DNA from: Asanoa iriomotensis
GTDB taxonomy: Bacteria; Actinomycetota; Actinomycetes; Mycobacteriales; Micromonosporaceae
Reading direction: 5' to 3'
Assembly: GCF_016862515.1 (NCBI RefSeq)
Contig: NZ_BONC01000008.1
Coordinates: forward strand, 62,001-126,000
Length of the DNA stretch: 64,000 nt
Of this stretch, positions 17,834-26,799 are shown piece after piece. The notes below the pieces were generated by a model that did not search any database, was not told where the DNA came from, and saw only the letters and a program-made list of their open reading frames with translations. The first letter of the stretch is position 1. Every line of letters begins with the position of its first letter. The position numbers and the translations under genes were made by a program.

Positions 17834-18876
17834 CAGACCTCCCCACCTGTCGTCGTGAACTTGTCGAAGTAGATGTGCTTGTCGGGCACGCCGAGCAGGC
17901 CGAGCAGCGGCATGGCCGCCTCGACCATCGGGGGCGGCCCGCAGAGGTACGCGTGCGCGCGGCTCAGGTTCTGTTCGTGCCGCTTGACCACGTCGGTGAT
18001 CAGGCCGACCTCGCCCTCCCAACCCTCGTCGTCCGAGGGCTCCGACAACGCCGGCACGAAGCGGAAGTTGGGCAGCTTGTCCTCGAGCGCCTTGAGCTCG
18101 TCGACGAAGCAGAGGTCGCGGCGGCGCCGGGCGCCGTAGTAGAACACCGCCCGGCGGTCGATGCCGCGCTCGGCCATGGAGCGCAGCAGGGCCAGGATCG
18201 GCGCCAGCCCGGCGCCGCCGCCGACGAAGACGATGTCCTCGTCGTGCCCCTCGCGGAGCGTGAAGACCCCGAAGGGTCCGGTCAGGTCCAGCCGGTCCCC
18301 GACCGCCAGCCGGCCGTCGAGGAACGACGAGAACAGTCCGTCCGGGTAGACCTTGATGACGAACTCCAGCCGCCCGCCCTCACGGCTGGAGGTGTTCGCC
18401 ATCGAGAACGAGCGCGTGGCGTCGGTGCCGGGCACCGCGATGTCCACGTACTGGCCGGGGAAGAACGTCAGGTCCGCCGGCTCGATCAGCCGCAGGACGA
18501 GGTGCCGGAGGTCGTGCGTCACCGGGTCGATCGACACGACCTCCGCCACGGCGTTCTGGATGGGCAGCCCGGACCGGATCATCTCCTCGTCGAAGTTGAG
18601 GAGCTCGATCGTCACGTCCTCGTAGACGTGCGCCCGGCAGAGGAGCGTGAAGCCCTCCTCCTTCTCGTAGTCGGGCAGGGCGAAGGTGGAGTACCGGTCG
18701 AGCTCGATGTCGTCGCCGTCGAGCACGAACGACTTGCAGGCCGCGCACTGGCCCTCCTTGCAGCCGTGCATGAGCATCAGCCCCTGCTCGGACGCGGAGC
18801 GCAGCACGGTCTGCTCCTCGTCGACCTCGATCTCGATGCCGACGGGCTCGAACCGGACCCGGTGCTTCTCGCCCAT
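17833..18876 (-). CDS. mimB: Propane-type monooxygenase reductase (2Fe-2S, FAD, NADH)
   Basis: 347 residues in three domains: plant-type [2Fe-2S] ferredoxin (about 1-95; HGCKEGQCAACKSFVLDG plus the fourth Cys in LLCRAH), FAD-binding barrel (RSFSMANTS, the RxYS-like motif) and NAD-binding domain (VGGGAGLAPILALLRSMA, YYGARRRRD, YLCGPPPMVEAAM). Transfers electrons from NADH to the di-iron centre. Nine bases separate it from the alpha-subunit stop. Confidence 0.95.
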   Translation of the reverse strand: MGEKHRVRFEPVGIEIEVDEEQTVLRSASEQGLMLMHGCKEGQCAACKSFVLDGDDIELDRYSTFALPDYEKEEGFTLLCRAHVYEDVTIELLNFDEEMIRSGLPIQNAVAEVVSIDPVTHDLRHLVLRLIEPADLTFFPGQYVDIAVPGTDATRSFSMANTSSREGGRLEFVIKVYPDGLFSSFLDGRLAVGDRLDLTGPFGVFTLREGHDEDIVFVGGGAGLAPILALLRSMAERGIDRRAVFYYGARRRRDLCFVDELKALEDKLPNFRFVPALSEPSDDEGWEGEVGLITDVVKRHEQNLSRAHAYLCGPPPMVEAAMPLLGLLGVPDKHIYFDKFTTTGGEV

Positions 18877-18885
18877 GATCGGCCG

Positions 18886-20538
18886 TTACGCGTCGGTGCG
18901 AGCCGGGCGACCGGCCGGTCCACCCTGGATGTAGGCGGCGTGGAACGCGTTGCGCTCCTCGTCCGTCATCTCGTTGAGCAGCACGTTGGGGCTGAGCAAC
19001 GGGTCCATCCGGCGCAGGTGGTCGAGTGTCCACATCTTCGACGGGTCCAGGTTGAGGTGCGGCTGCGCCACGAGGGTCTTGCCGTCGTCGCGGACGAAGC
19101 CCATGTCGGAGACGACGTCGGCCCAGTTCCAGCCGTGGTAGAGCGTCTCCCACTCGCGGGACCCGATGAGCTGGCCCATGTTGGGCGTCTCGCGGCCCTG
19201 GTAGGTCGGGCGGAACGCCTCGACGTCGGTCCACCGGCAGGCTTCGTGGCAGTAGGTGCGCCACTGGCCGTTGACCTCGGCCATCACCATGTCCTCGCGG
19301 ACCAGGCACGGGACCATGCAGACCCAGCAGCGGTGCGGGTACTGGTAGTCGACGTCCTCGGCGACGATCGGGTGGTGCCCGTTAGGCGTGGACAGGCGGT
19401 TGTAGTTCTCCCACCACTTGCCGTACCGGTCGTACCAGCCCGGGTACTTGTGCTCGAACCACTCGAAGTCCTTGTCGGTCATCGGGTCGATCCGCCAGTA
19501 GTTGGCGAGCCAGCCGGTCGCGAAGAACTGGGCGACCTCGTGCACGTAGCCCTTGTTCCAGATCTGGTTCCAGGCTTCCTCGATGAGGTCGTGCGGAATG
19601 ACCAGACCATACTTTTCCAGCGGTACGAGGTACGAGCGGTAGTAGTCGTCGTAGATCCAGCGGCGCCACATCTCGGCGTACGACTCGCGGTCCTTGCGGC
19701 GGTCCTTCGTGCCGTACTCGATGAAGGTCCCGATCGCCGCGTCGACCACGCGGTGGTTGTTCCACCAGGCGTACCGCAGGTCGCGCTCGAGCAGTTGGTG
19801 GTTGCCCTCGTCGGCGAGCGCCATCAGCAGCGTCGCGTACCCGTTGCTGATGTGCCGCGACTCGTCGGACTGCACCGAGTGGAACACCGTCGGCAGCAGG
19901 TAGTCGCCGTTCGCGGCGGCCTCGGCCGGCATCGCGACGAACAGCGTGTTGGTGAACGCGGTCTCGGCGACGATCGTCAGGTAGATGCTGGCGGCCGTGA
20001 TCGCGTCGCCGGTGATGAAGCCCTCGGCGAACTGCCGGCCGATCGTGCCGCAGTAGTCGTTCTGGAAGTTGCGCAGGCTCGAGTTGAAGCCGGCCGGGTC
20101 GATGTAGTTGTTCATGTACAGGCGCTTGAGGTTCTGCTGGATCGTCGAGTGCCGGACCTCGTCGATCATCTGGATGGCTTGGCCGTTGTGCAGCTCCGGG
20201 TTCGGGACCGTGCGGAACAGCAGCGGCATCGCGCGGGCCGCGGAGATCTCCGGCAGCGGGATGATCGACAGGAACAGCTTCTGCCATTCCAGCCAGCGCT
20301 CCTGCACCTGGCGGAACATGTTGCCGCGGATCGCGCCGTCGGAGGCGCCGTACACCCGGTGGTCCTTCTCCTCCTGCATCGGGAAGTACGACCGGAGAAC
20401 CTGCTTGAGCGGGTCCTTCTTCTGCGCCTTGCGGAAGGTGTAGTCGGTTCCGTAGTGGGACACCGGCTCGTGGTACATGGGTTCCCAGGACAACTCCTGG
20501 ATCTTCTGATGAGCCCTGGCCACGCTCTGCCGACTCAT
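18886..20538 (-). CDS. mimA: Propane-type monooxygenase hydroxylase alpha subunit (di-iron)
   Basis: 550 residues. All six carboxylate/histidine di-iron ligands can be placed: Glu97, Glu127 and His130 (DEVRH), Glu192, Glu226 and His229 (DESRH). A C-terminal Cys/His cluster (CWVCMVPC, then YCHEAC, about residues 400-440) resembles a YHS-type metal site typical of this subfamily. Group 5 soluble di-iron monooxygenase: oxidises propane, and in mycobacteria also acetone and phenol, at the subterminal carbon. A strong RBS (GAGGAG) precedes ATG 20538. First gene of the operon, with a degenerate operator 67 bases upstream. Confidence 0.95.
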   Translation of the reverse strand: MSRQSVARAHQKIQELSWEPMYHEPVSHYGTDYTFRKAQKKDPLKQVLRSYFPMQEEKDHRVYGASDGAIRGNMFRQVQERWLEWQKLFLSIIPLPEISAARAMPLLFRTVPNPELHNGQAIQMIDEVRHSTIQQNLKRLYMNNYIDPAGFNSSLRNFQNDYCGTIGRQFAEGFITGDAITAASIYLTIVAETAFTNTLFVAMPAEAAANGDYLLPTVFHSVQSDESRHISNGYATLLMALADEGNHQLLERDLRYAWWNNHRVVDAAIGTFIEYGTKDRRKDRESYAEMWRRWIYDDYYRSYLVPLEKYGLVIPHDLIEEAWNQIWNKGYVHEVAQFFATGWLANYWRIDPMTDKDFEWFEHKYPGWYDRYGKWWENYNRLSTPNGHHPIVAEDVDYQYPHRCWVCMVPCLVREDMVMAEVNGQWRTYCHEACRWTDVEAFRPTYQGRETPNMGQLIGSREWETLYHGWNWADVVSDMGFVRDDGKTLVAQPHLNLDPSKMWTLDHLRRMDPLLSPNVLLNEMTDEERNAFHAAYIQGGPAGRPARTDA

Positions 20539-20580
20539 GGGTCACTCCTCACCGTTGACTGTGCGCCATGCGACGGATAA

Positions 20581-20620
20581 GACCGCACGTCGGCTCGGGG
20601 TGCGGTCTCACATTGAGTCA
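20581..20620 (-). promoter_or_regulatory. Regulatory region of the monooxygenase operon
   Basis: Two nested elements: an inverted repeat GACCGCAC (20581-20588) / GTGCGGTC (20600-20607), and an imperfect copy of the operator, GTCTCA-CAT-TGAGTC (20605-20619), one base off the palindrome found at 10151 and 20891. The site also covers the stop of the small gene upstream. The mimA ATG is at 20538. Probably where the GAF/AAA/Fis activator acts; no sigma-54 -24/-12 promoter is seen. Confidence 0.55.
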
Positions 20621-20857
20621 GGAGCCTGCCTCGTCGAACATCGCCGCCCGGATCTCGGCGAGCTGCCGTTTGACGTTCTCGCCCACCTGCCGGTCACCCT
20701 CGGCCGCGGGCTCGATGCCCAACGCCCGGAGCAACTCGGCGGCGGGCGCGCCCGGGTCGGCCCCGCCCAGGATCGGATGCAGGCCCTGCGCCGCGAGGTG
20801 GTGGAAGACCACGTTGACGACGCTCCACGGGTTGAACGACTCGCGCGTCGGCTCCAT
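20618..20857 (-). CDS. Small conserved-looking protein upstream of mimA
   Basis: 79 residues from ATG 20857 (a GTG at 20872 would add five). The sequence, starting MEPTRESFNPWSVVNVVFHH and rich in Leu/Ala helices (GADPGAPAAELLRALGIEPA, NVKRQLAEIRAAMFDEAG), has real coding character. I do not recognise a domain. It lies between the two operator copies and in the same direction as the monooxygenase genes, so it is probably the first product of the regulon. Confidence 0.65.
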   Translation of the reverse strand: MEPTRESFNPWSVVNVVFHHLAAQGLHPILGGADPGAPAAELLRALGIEPAAEGDRQVGENVKRQLAEIRAAMFDEAGS

Positions 20858-20890
20858 CGCCCGAGTCCACACCCACCGGCCGGCTCTGGG

Positions 20891-20905
20891 GTCTCAACAT
20901 GAGAC
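20891..20905. promoter_or_regulatory. Palindrome GTCTCA-ACA-TGAGAC, candidate operator
   Basis: Perfect 6-bp inverted repeat with 3-base spacer, 33 bases upstream of the small gene (ATG 20857) and 103 bases upstream of the activator (ATG 21009). Same core as 10151-10167. Just downstream on the plus strand are three GTAAC repeats (20926, 20933, 20944). Suggests autoregulation of the activator and control of the leftward genes. Confidence 0.6.
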
Positions 20906-21008
20906 GGTCGGCGTCGACACGGCGCGTAACGTGTAACCACGATGTAACAGGAGTGTGCAGCGGCGATCCCGCGCGGGCCGGCGCGGTTCGAGCGAACAAG
21001 GGGGCCCC

Positions 21009-22805
21009 ATGCTTCCGGGTTCGAAGATTCCCTACCAGATAACTGATGGCGAGCAGCTTGCCAGGACACGTGAACAGTTCCTGACCGCCGAGGACGTCGA
21101 TCCCAACCAGGTGCGCGACGCGATCCTTGCCTCGTGGTGGCGGTCCAGGCGCTTCAACGTGGCCGCCGATCATGTCGATTTGTCCTATGTGCGCGACCCG
21201 GACCTCGACACGCCGCTGACCCGCAGCGCCTTGCCGGTGTTGCGCCATCTGCGCGAGCACCTCGACGGCCAGCCGATCAGCATCATCCTCACCGACCCGC
21301 AGGGGCTCGTGCTCACCCGGATGGACGCCGGTCGTGATCTCGACGCGCACCTCGATCGGGTGAATTTGGCGCCGGGTTTCAGCTACGCCGAGGAGTACGT
21401 CGGCACGAACGGCATCGGCACGGCGCTGGAGGGCGGCCGGCCGATGCACGTGTTCGGGCACGAGCACTACGCCGAGCACCTCGAGGACCTGGCCTGCGCC
21501 GGCGTGCCGATCCACCATCCGATCTCGGGCAAGACCATCGGCGCGGTGGACCTGACCTGCTGGCGCAAGGACGCCGACCCGCTGCTGCTCACGCTGGCCA
21601 AGACGACCGCCGGGCAGATCCAGCAGGCTCTGTTGACCGAGAGCGGCATCCGCGAGCTGGAGCTGCTCCAGGAGTACCTGCGCACCTGTCGCCGTACCGC
21701 CGGGATCGTCTTCGCCCTCAACAACGACGTCGTGATGATGAACGACCACGCCCGCCAGGTGCTCGACCCCACGGAGCAGTCCGTGCTGCTCGCGCAGGCC
21801 GCCGAGACCCTGGCCAGCCGCGCGCCGACCGCGTCCGTCGTGGTCGAGCTGCCCAGCGGGGTGCGGGCCCGGCTCTACTGCCGGCCGGTGCGCGGCGAGG
21901 GCCGGCTCGCCGGCGGCGTCGTGCATGTCAAGCTCACCGAACCCGGCGCCCGGCCGCGACCGGAGACGGCTCCCCGGATGTTCCTGCCGGGGCTGGTCGG
22001 CTCGGGCGCGCTGTGGCTGCGCGGTTGCCACCAGGTGCAGTCCGGGTACGACGCCGGCGAGTGGCTGGCGGTCGAGGGCGAGCCGGGCGTCGGCAAGCTC
22101 GCGGTCGTCCGCGCCGTGCACCAGCACCGGCGACCGGGTGTCCACTTCGCGGTCCTCGACGGCGCCGCCGCCGGCCGGCGGGGCTGGCTCGCGGACGCCC
22201 GCCGTGAGCTGCTCACCGGCCCCGGCACCGTGGTGATCAGGCACGTCGACCGGCTCAGCAGCGGACGTTCCCGGGCGCTGGCACGGCTGCTGGACGAGGC
22301 CCGGGCCGCCGCGCCGGCGCCCTGGGTCGCGGTGACCCTGAGCCAGCGGCGCGACGCCGGCGAGATGGCCGGGCTGCTGCGGTTCTTCCCGCGGACGGTC
22401 GAGCTGCCGCCGCTGCGCCACCACGTCGAGGACGTGCAGGCCCTCGTGCCGTTCTTCCTGTCGCGGCTGGTCAACGGCGGCAACCTGACCTGCTCCCCCG
22501 AGGCGATGCAGCTCCTGGTGCGGTCGAGCTGGCCGGGCAACACCGAGCAGCTCTACCAGGTGCTGCGCCGGGTGGTGCAGCACCGCCGCAGCGGCGCCAT
22601 CCGGCCGGCGGACCTGCCGCCCGAGTGCCGGACGGTCAGCCGGCGGCTGCTCAGCCCGCTGGAGGCGATGGAGCGCGACGCGATCGTGCGGAGCCTGATC
22701 GACTGGGACGGCAACAAGATCAAGGCAGCCGGATCACTGGGCATGTCCAGGGCCACGATCTACCGCAAGATCCACGAGTACGGGATCGTCACGCCGGTCA
22801 CCTGA
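21009..22805 (+). CDS. mimR: GAF/AAA+/Fis-type transcriptional activator of the monooxygenase operon
   Basis: 598 residues of MimR/AcoR architecture: N-terminal GAF sensor domain (about 60-200; FSYAEEYVGTNGIGTAL and PIHHPISGKTIGAVDLTC), a degraded AAA+ central domain (Walker A GEPGVGK at 357-363) and a C-terminal Fis-like helix-turn-helix (GNKIKAAGSLGMSRATIYRKI). The sigma-54 contact motif GAFTGA is absent, as expected in actinobacteria without sigma-54. Divergent to the monooxygenase operon; senses substrate or product. Start at ATG 21009 after AAGGGGG. The 3' end overlaps the convergent DUF4386 gene by 72 bases. Confidence 0.93.
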   Translation: MLPGSKIPYQITDGEQLARTREQFLTAEDVDPNQVRDAILASWWRSRRFNVAADHVDLSYVRDPDLDTPLTRSALPVLRHLREHLDGQPISIILTDPQGLVLTRMDAGRDLDAHLDRVNLAPGFSYAEEYVGTNGIGTALEGGRPMHVFGHEHYAEHLEDLACAGVPIHHPISGKTIGAVDLTCWRKDADPLLLTLAKTTAGQIQQALLTESGIRELELLQEYLRTCRRTAGIVFALNNDVVMMNDHARQVLDPTEQSVLLAQAAETLASRAPTASVVVELPSGVRARLYCRPVRGEGRLAGGVVHVKLTEPGARPRPETAPRMFLPGLVGSGALWLRGCHQVQSGYDAGEWLAVEGEPGVGKLAVVRAVHQHRRPGVHFAVLDGAAAGRRGWLADARRELLTGPGTVVIRHVDRLSSGRSRALARLLDEARAAAPAPWVAVTLSQRRDAGEMAGLLRFFPRTVELPPLRHHVEDVQALVPFFLSRLVNGGNLTCSPEAMQLLVRSSWPGNTEQLYQVLRRVVQHRRSGAIRPADLPPECRTVSRRLLSPLEAMERDAIVRSLIDWDGNKIKAAGSLGMSRATIYRKIHEYGIVTPVT

Positions 22806-23450
22806 CCGCCGCAGCAGTCGGACCGCGAACGCGAGCAACCAGAGGCTCCACAGCACGTAGCCGACGAAGTTCGCGAGGTCGACGCCGGGTAGGTCCAGCG
22901 GCGAGAGCACGCCGACCAGGACGAGGATCGCCGAGGCGGCACCGAGCAGGTTGAACCAGGCCGGGCTCTTGAGCGCGGCCAGGACGAGCAGGGTCCAGGC
23001 GGCGGTGAGCAGGTAGCCGAGCGTCTCCCCGATGATGTTGCCGAGGACCAGGTGGGCGAGGGCGAACGAGTCCCGTCCGCCGGCCGCGACGGCCGGGTCG
23101 GCGCTGGCGGCGTCCGCGGCGAAGCCGGGGACCAGCAGGGGCCAGCGGGCCAGGCCGATCACCTGGACCACGGCCGCCGCGACGCCGACCGGCACCGCGA
23201 CGCGCATGGCCCGGCTGCTCGACAGCCGGCCGACGCCGATCGCGATGGGCGCGAACAGCGCCGCCGACAGGGCCAGCACCGTGAACCAGGTCGTCACGGC
23301 GCCCTGGTGGTCGCGGAACGCGGCGAGCACGTCGGCGACCGGCTCCTTGAGCACGTCCGGGTAGTTGAAGACGCTGCCCAGCGCGGTGAAGGCCACGTTG
23401 GTGAGCACCGCGGCAGCGATCAGCAGGGCGGCGGTGAGTTTTCGGTTCAT
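22734..23450 (-). CDS. DUF4386-like integral membrane protein
   Basis: 238 residues with about six membrane helices (LTAALLIAAAVLTNVAFTAL, VTTWFTVLALSAALFAPIAIG, VAVPVGVAAAVVQVIGLARW, and so on). The pattern FNYPDVLKEPVADVLAAF and the spacing resemble DUF4386 proteins; function unknown. AGGAGGAACG precedes ATG 23450, which overlaps the stop of the next gene upstream. Its C-terminal 24 codons run antisense into the mimR end, unusual but the reading frame stays open. Confidence 0.82.
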   Translation of the reverse strand: MNRKLTAALLIAAAVLTNVAFTALGSVFNYPDVLKEPVADVLAAFRDHQGAVTTWFTVLALSAALFAPIAIGVGRLSSSRAMRVAVPVGVAAAVVQVIGLARWPLLVPGFAADAASADPAVAAGGRDSFALAHLVLGNIIGETLGYLLTAAWTLLVLAALKSPAWFNLLGAASAILVLVGVLSPLDLPGVDLANFVGYVLWSLWLLAFAVRLLRRSGDRRDDPVLVDLAVDRGPGHAQ

Positions 23451-23758
23451 CGTTCCTCCTGGTGGTGTGCGCCCGCGATCCAGGCGACGAGGATGTTGTC
23501 GGGGTGGTCGGCGAGGTGGTCCCGGGCCAGCGCGTCCACCCGGTCCCGGTCGCCGCGCAGGTGGGCGGCGGCGATGGCGACGAGCTGCCTGTCCCGGGTG
23601 CTGGTCGCGGCGCGTTCGGCCCGGGCGAGCCAGGCGGGTTCGACGAGCGCGGCGGCGACCAGCAGCACCGGATCCGCGCTGGTCCGGGCGTGTTCGACGA
23701 GGCGGGCGGCCGCGGCGGGGTCGCCGCCGATGAGCTGCCGGATCAGCGGGTCGGTCAT
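23447..23758 (-). CDS. Small helical hypothetical protein
   Basis: 103 residues, entirely helical-looking and Ala/Asp/Arg-rich (MTDPLIRQLIGGDPAAAARL ... ADHPDNILVAWIAGAHHQEE); resembles a short TPR-like or SirB-like repeat protein but no family can be named. ATG 23758 is divergent from the SARP gene, and its stop overlaps the DUF4386 start (ATGA), so the two form an operon likely controlled by the SARP protein from the shared 67-base gap. Confidence 0.75.
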   Translation of the reverse strand: MTDPLIRQLIGGDPAAAARLVEHARTSADPVLLVAAALVEPAWLARAERAATSTRDRQLVAIAAAHLRGDRDRVDALARDHLADHPDNILVAWIAGAHHQEER

Positions 23759-23780
23759 GCCGCGAGCATCGGCCCGCGCG

Positions 23781-23818
23781 CTGACGGTGCACTGACGGGC
23801 GGCTGACGGACCTATGCT
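23781..23818 (+). promoter_or_regulatory. SARP-type direct repeats and promoter
   Basis: CTGACGG occurs three times at 23781, 23792 and 23803, exactly 11 bases apart, followed three bases later by TATGCT (23813-23818), a -10 box ending 7 bases before the ATG at 23826. SARP proteins bind heptameric direct repeats spaced one helical turn apart that overlap the -35 region, so this is a likely autoregulatory site and leaderless promoter, also reachable by the divergent pair. Confidence 0.65.
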
Positions 23819-23825
23819 CCCTGTC

Positions 23826-26753
23826 ATGGTGACCGTGGCAGTCCTCGGTCCGGTCTCGGTGCGGCGGGACGGTGTCGCGCTGCCGCTGCCCGCCGGCAAG
23901 ACGACCGAGCTGCTGGTCCGGCTCGCCCTCGACGCCGGCGAGCTCGTGCGGACCGAACGGTTGATCGAGGACCTGTGGGGCGGTGCGGCGGGCCGGAACA
24001 CGCTCCAGGTCAAGGTGTCGGCGCTGCGCAAGGCGCTCGGCGATCGTGGGTTGGTGCTAGGCGGCGCCGCCGGCTACACGCTCGCGGTCGACCGCGGCGG
24101 GGTCGACGCGTTGGACGTGCTCCGGGTCGCGTCGACGGTCGGGTCGCTGGGCGACGCGGCCGAGGTCGAGCGCGAGTGCGCGGCGGCCCTGTCCTTGTTC
24201 GGCGGCGGCGGCGAGCTGCTGAGCGGAGCCGGTGACGGCGCGTGGGTCGCACCGCACCGCGGCCGGCTGGCGGAGGCGCGGCTGCGGCTGACCGAGGAGG
24301 CGTTCGCCGCCCGGATCACCCTGGGTGAGGCCGGCTCGTTGGTCGGCGAGCTCGAGAGCCTGGTCGTGGCCCATCCGGTGCGCGAGCGGTTCTGGGGGCT
24401 GCTGATCACGGCGCTGTACCGGGCCGGGCGGCAGGCCGACGCGCTCGACGCGTACCGGCGGGTGCAGCGGCTGCTGGCCGGCGAGCTGGGTGTCCAGCCG
24501 GGGCGGGAGCTGCGGGAGCTCGAGCGGCAGGTGCTGCGGCAGGACCGCGGGTTGGACCCGCCCGTCGGCAACCTGCCCGGCGTCTCGGCGTCGCTGGTGG
24601 GCCGCGACGCGGACATCGCGGCGGTCGCCGGGCTGCTCGGCATGCGGCGGCTGGTGACGGTGGCCGGCCCGGCCGGGGTGGGCAAGACGCGGCTGGCGGT
24701 CGAGGTGGCGCGGTCGCTCTCACCGGCCTGGCTCGTCGGCCTCGACGGCGTCGCGGGCGGTCCACTGTGGCCGCACGTCGGCGAGGCGTTCGGCGTGGCC
24801 GGCGCCACCGAGGCCGTGGTCGTCGACCGGCTCCGGGGCGGCGCCCTGCTGGTGGTCGACAACTGCGAGCACCTGCTGGACGAGGTCGCGGACCTGGTCT
24901 CGCGCGTGCTGCGGGCGGCGCCCGCGGCGCGGGTGCTGGCGACCAGCCAGGTGCCCTTGGGTGTGGACGGCGAGGTCGTGCACACCCTGGAGCCCCTGTC
25001 GCTCGCCGACTCGGTCGCCCTGTTCGCGGAGCGGGCGGTGCAGCAGCGCCGGTCGTTCGTGTTCGACGGCGACGCGGTCGCCGCGGTGTGCCGGTCCCTC
25101 GACGGCTTGCCGCTGGCCATCGAACTGGCCAGCGCCCGGGTGAAGGTGCTGTCGATCGCCGAGATCGCGCGGCGCCTCGACGACCGGTTCGCGCTGCTGG
25201 CCGACCCGACCAGCCGGCGCCCGGCCCGCCGGCGGACGCTGCGCGCGGCCATCGGGTGGAGCTACGACCTGCTGTTCCCGGACGACCAGCGCGGCCTGTG
25301 GGCGCTGGCCTGTTTCCCGGGCGGTGCGCCGCTGCCCGCGTTCACCTCGGTGCTGGGCGCGCTCGACGTGCCGGCCGCCGCGGCGGTCGACGTCGTGGAC
25401 CGGCTCGTCGACCGGTCGCTGGTGCGGGCCGCCGGCGCGGACCGCTACGGGCTGCTCGACAGCGTGCGCGCGTACGCCATGGAACGGCTTCTGGATGCCG
25501 GGCTGGTCGACGTGGCCTGGGGCGCCCAGGCCGCGTGGGTCGCGGAGGCCGCCGATCGGGCCGCCGTCGGTGCCCGCGGCGCGGAGCAGGCCGTGCAGGT
25601 GGCGACGGTGCGGCGGGAGCGGGCCAACATCGACGCGGCGTTGGCGTGGACGGCCGAGCATGATCCGGCGCTGGGTCTGCGGATCGCGACCGGGTTCGGC
25701 TGGACCTGGGCGGTGCTCGGCGCCGGTCCGGACGGGGCGCGGCGAATCCGCGACGCGGCCGGCGACCTGCCTCCCGCCGCGTTGCTGCTCACCGGGTTCC
25801 TGGAGGCGTCCGGTGGCGACCTCGACCGGGCCACCGCCGACATCTCGCAGGGGATGGCCGACGACAGCGATGTCGGTCGGCTCTATCTGGCGTTCGTCCG
25901 CAGCCAGCAGGGCCGGGCGGCCGACGCGCTGGCGCTCCTGGCCGAGTGCCGGGCAGGGTTCCGGGCGCGTGGCCAGGACTGGGAGGAGGGCGTGAGCTGG
26001 CTGCTGGAGGCGTGGGCGTCGATCGCGCTCGGGGAGACGGACCGGGGCCGGGCGGCGTGCGACGAGGCGCTGCGGCTGCTGGCGCCGATCGGCGACCAGT
26101 GGGCGCTCAGCCACGCCGAGGCGCTGCTCGGCGAGTTGGCCCAGGCCGAGCAGCGGTTCGTGGACGCGGCCGCGCACCTGCGCCGGGCCGCGTCCGCGAC
26201 GCACGCGCTCGGGTTCGCCGCGGCCGAGGCGCACCACCTGGCCAACCTGGGCCGCGCGCTGCAGCAGTCCGGCGACCCGTCGGCCGCTGCGCAGACGCTG
26301 CGCCGTGCGCTCGACGTGGCACGCGGCACCGGCGACCTCCGTACGGCCGCGCTCGCCGGGGTCCGGCTGGGCTGGGTCCTGCGCGCCCTCGGCGAGCCGG
26401 CGCGCGAGCCGCTCGAGTCCGCCCACCGGTGGTACCGGGCCGCGGGCCGCGGGGACGCCGCCCTGCTCGCCGAGTATCTGCTGGCCGCCCTCGACGCCGA
26501 CGACGGTGTGGCGGGCGCCGACGATCGTCTGGTCTCCGTGTTGGCATCGGCGCGGCAGGCCGGCGACGGCGTTGTCGAGGTGCTCACGCTGGAGACACTG
26601 GCCCGGGTGCGGGCCGCCACGGGTCGGATCTCCGACGCACGGGACCTGCTCGCCGCCGCCGAGACCGCCCTCCCGGCCGTCAAACACCTGGTCACGGCCG
26701 CCGACCGTGCCGACCGGGACCACGCACGCGCCAATCTGGACTCATTGACCTGA
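23826..26753 (+). CDS. AfsR/SARP-family transcriptional regulator with NB-ARC and TPR domains
   Basis: 975 residues. Domains in order: OmpR-like winged helix (1-95, TLQVKVSALRKALG), bacterial transcriptional activator domain (about 95-245, ALDAYRRVQRLLAGELGVQP), NB-ARC ATPase (Walker A GPAGVGKT at 281-288; LLVVDNCEHLLDE; GLPLAIELA), then TPR-like helices to the end. Large SARPs act as ATP-dependent pathway or global activators, often of secondary metabolism. The start at ATG 23826 is preferred over 23814 because the promoter -10 ends at 23818. Probable targets: itself and the divergent two-gene operon. Confidence 0.93.
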   Translation: MVTVAVLGPVSVRRDGVALPLPAGKTTELLVRLALDAGELVRTERLIEDLWGGAAGRNTLQVKVSALRKALGDRGLVLGGAAGYTLAVDRGGVDALDVLRVASTVGSLGDAAEVERECAAALSLFGGGGELLSGAGDGAWVAPHRGRLAEARLRLTEEAFAARITLGEAGSLVGELESLVVAHPVRERFWGLLITALYRAGRQADALDAYRRVQRLLAGELGVQPGRELRELERQVLRQDRGLDPPVGNLPGVSASLVGRDADIAAVAGLLGMRRLVTVAGPAGVGKTRLAVEVARSLSPAWLVGLDGVAGGPLWPHVGEAFGVAGATEAVVVDRLRGGALLVVDNCEHLLDEVADLVSRVLRAAPAARVLATSQVPLGVDGEVVHTLEPLSLADSVALFAERAVQQRRSFVFDGDAVAAVCRSLDGLPLAIELASARVKVLSIAEIARRLDDRFALLADPTSRRPARRRTLRAAIGWSYDLLFPDDQRGLWALACFPGGAPLPAFTSVLGALDVPAAAAVDVVDRLVDRSLVRAAGADRYGLLDSVRAYAMERLLDAGLVDVAWGAQAAWVAEAADRAAVGARGAEQAVQVATVRRERANIDAALAWTAEHDPALGLRIATGFGWTWAVLGAGPDGARRIRDAAGDLPPAALLLTGFLEASGGDLDRATADISQGMADDSDVGRLYLAFVRSQQGRAADALALLAECRAGFRARGQDWEEGVSWLLEAWASIALGETDRGRAACDEALRLLAPIGDQWALSHAEALLGELAQAEQRFVDAAAHLRRAASATHALGFAAAEAHHLANLGRALQQSGDPSAAAQTLRRALDVARGTGDLRTAALAGVRLGWVLRALGEPAREPLESAHRWYRAAGRGDAALLAEYLLAALDADDGVAGADDRLVSVLASARQAGDGVVEVLTLETLARVRAATGRISDARDLLAAAETALPAVKHLVTAADRADRDHARANLDSLT

Positions 26754-26799
26754 TCACGGGCCCTGAACTTGGATGGCTCCCACCAGCCGAGGAGTGGCC

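Noticed and set aside
17875-20580. A 901-codon plus-strand frame across the monooxygenase genes
   Set aside because: Antisense shadow of mimA and mimB, which carry all metal and cofactor motifs.
20881-21008. Sigma-54 promoter upstream of the activator or mimA
   Set aside because: No GG-N10-GC element, and the activator lacks the sigma-54 contact motif.
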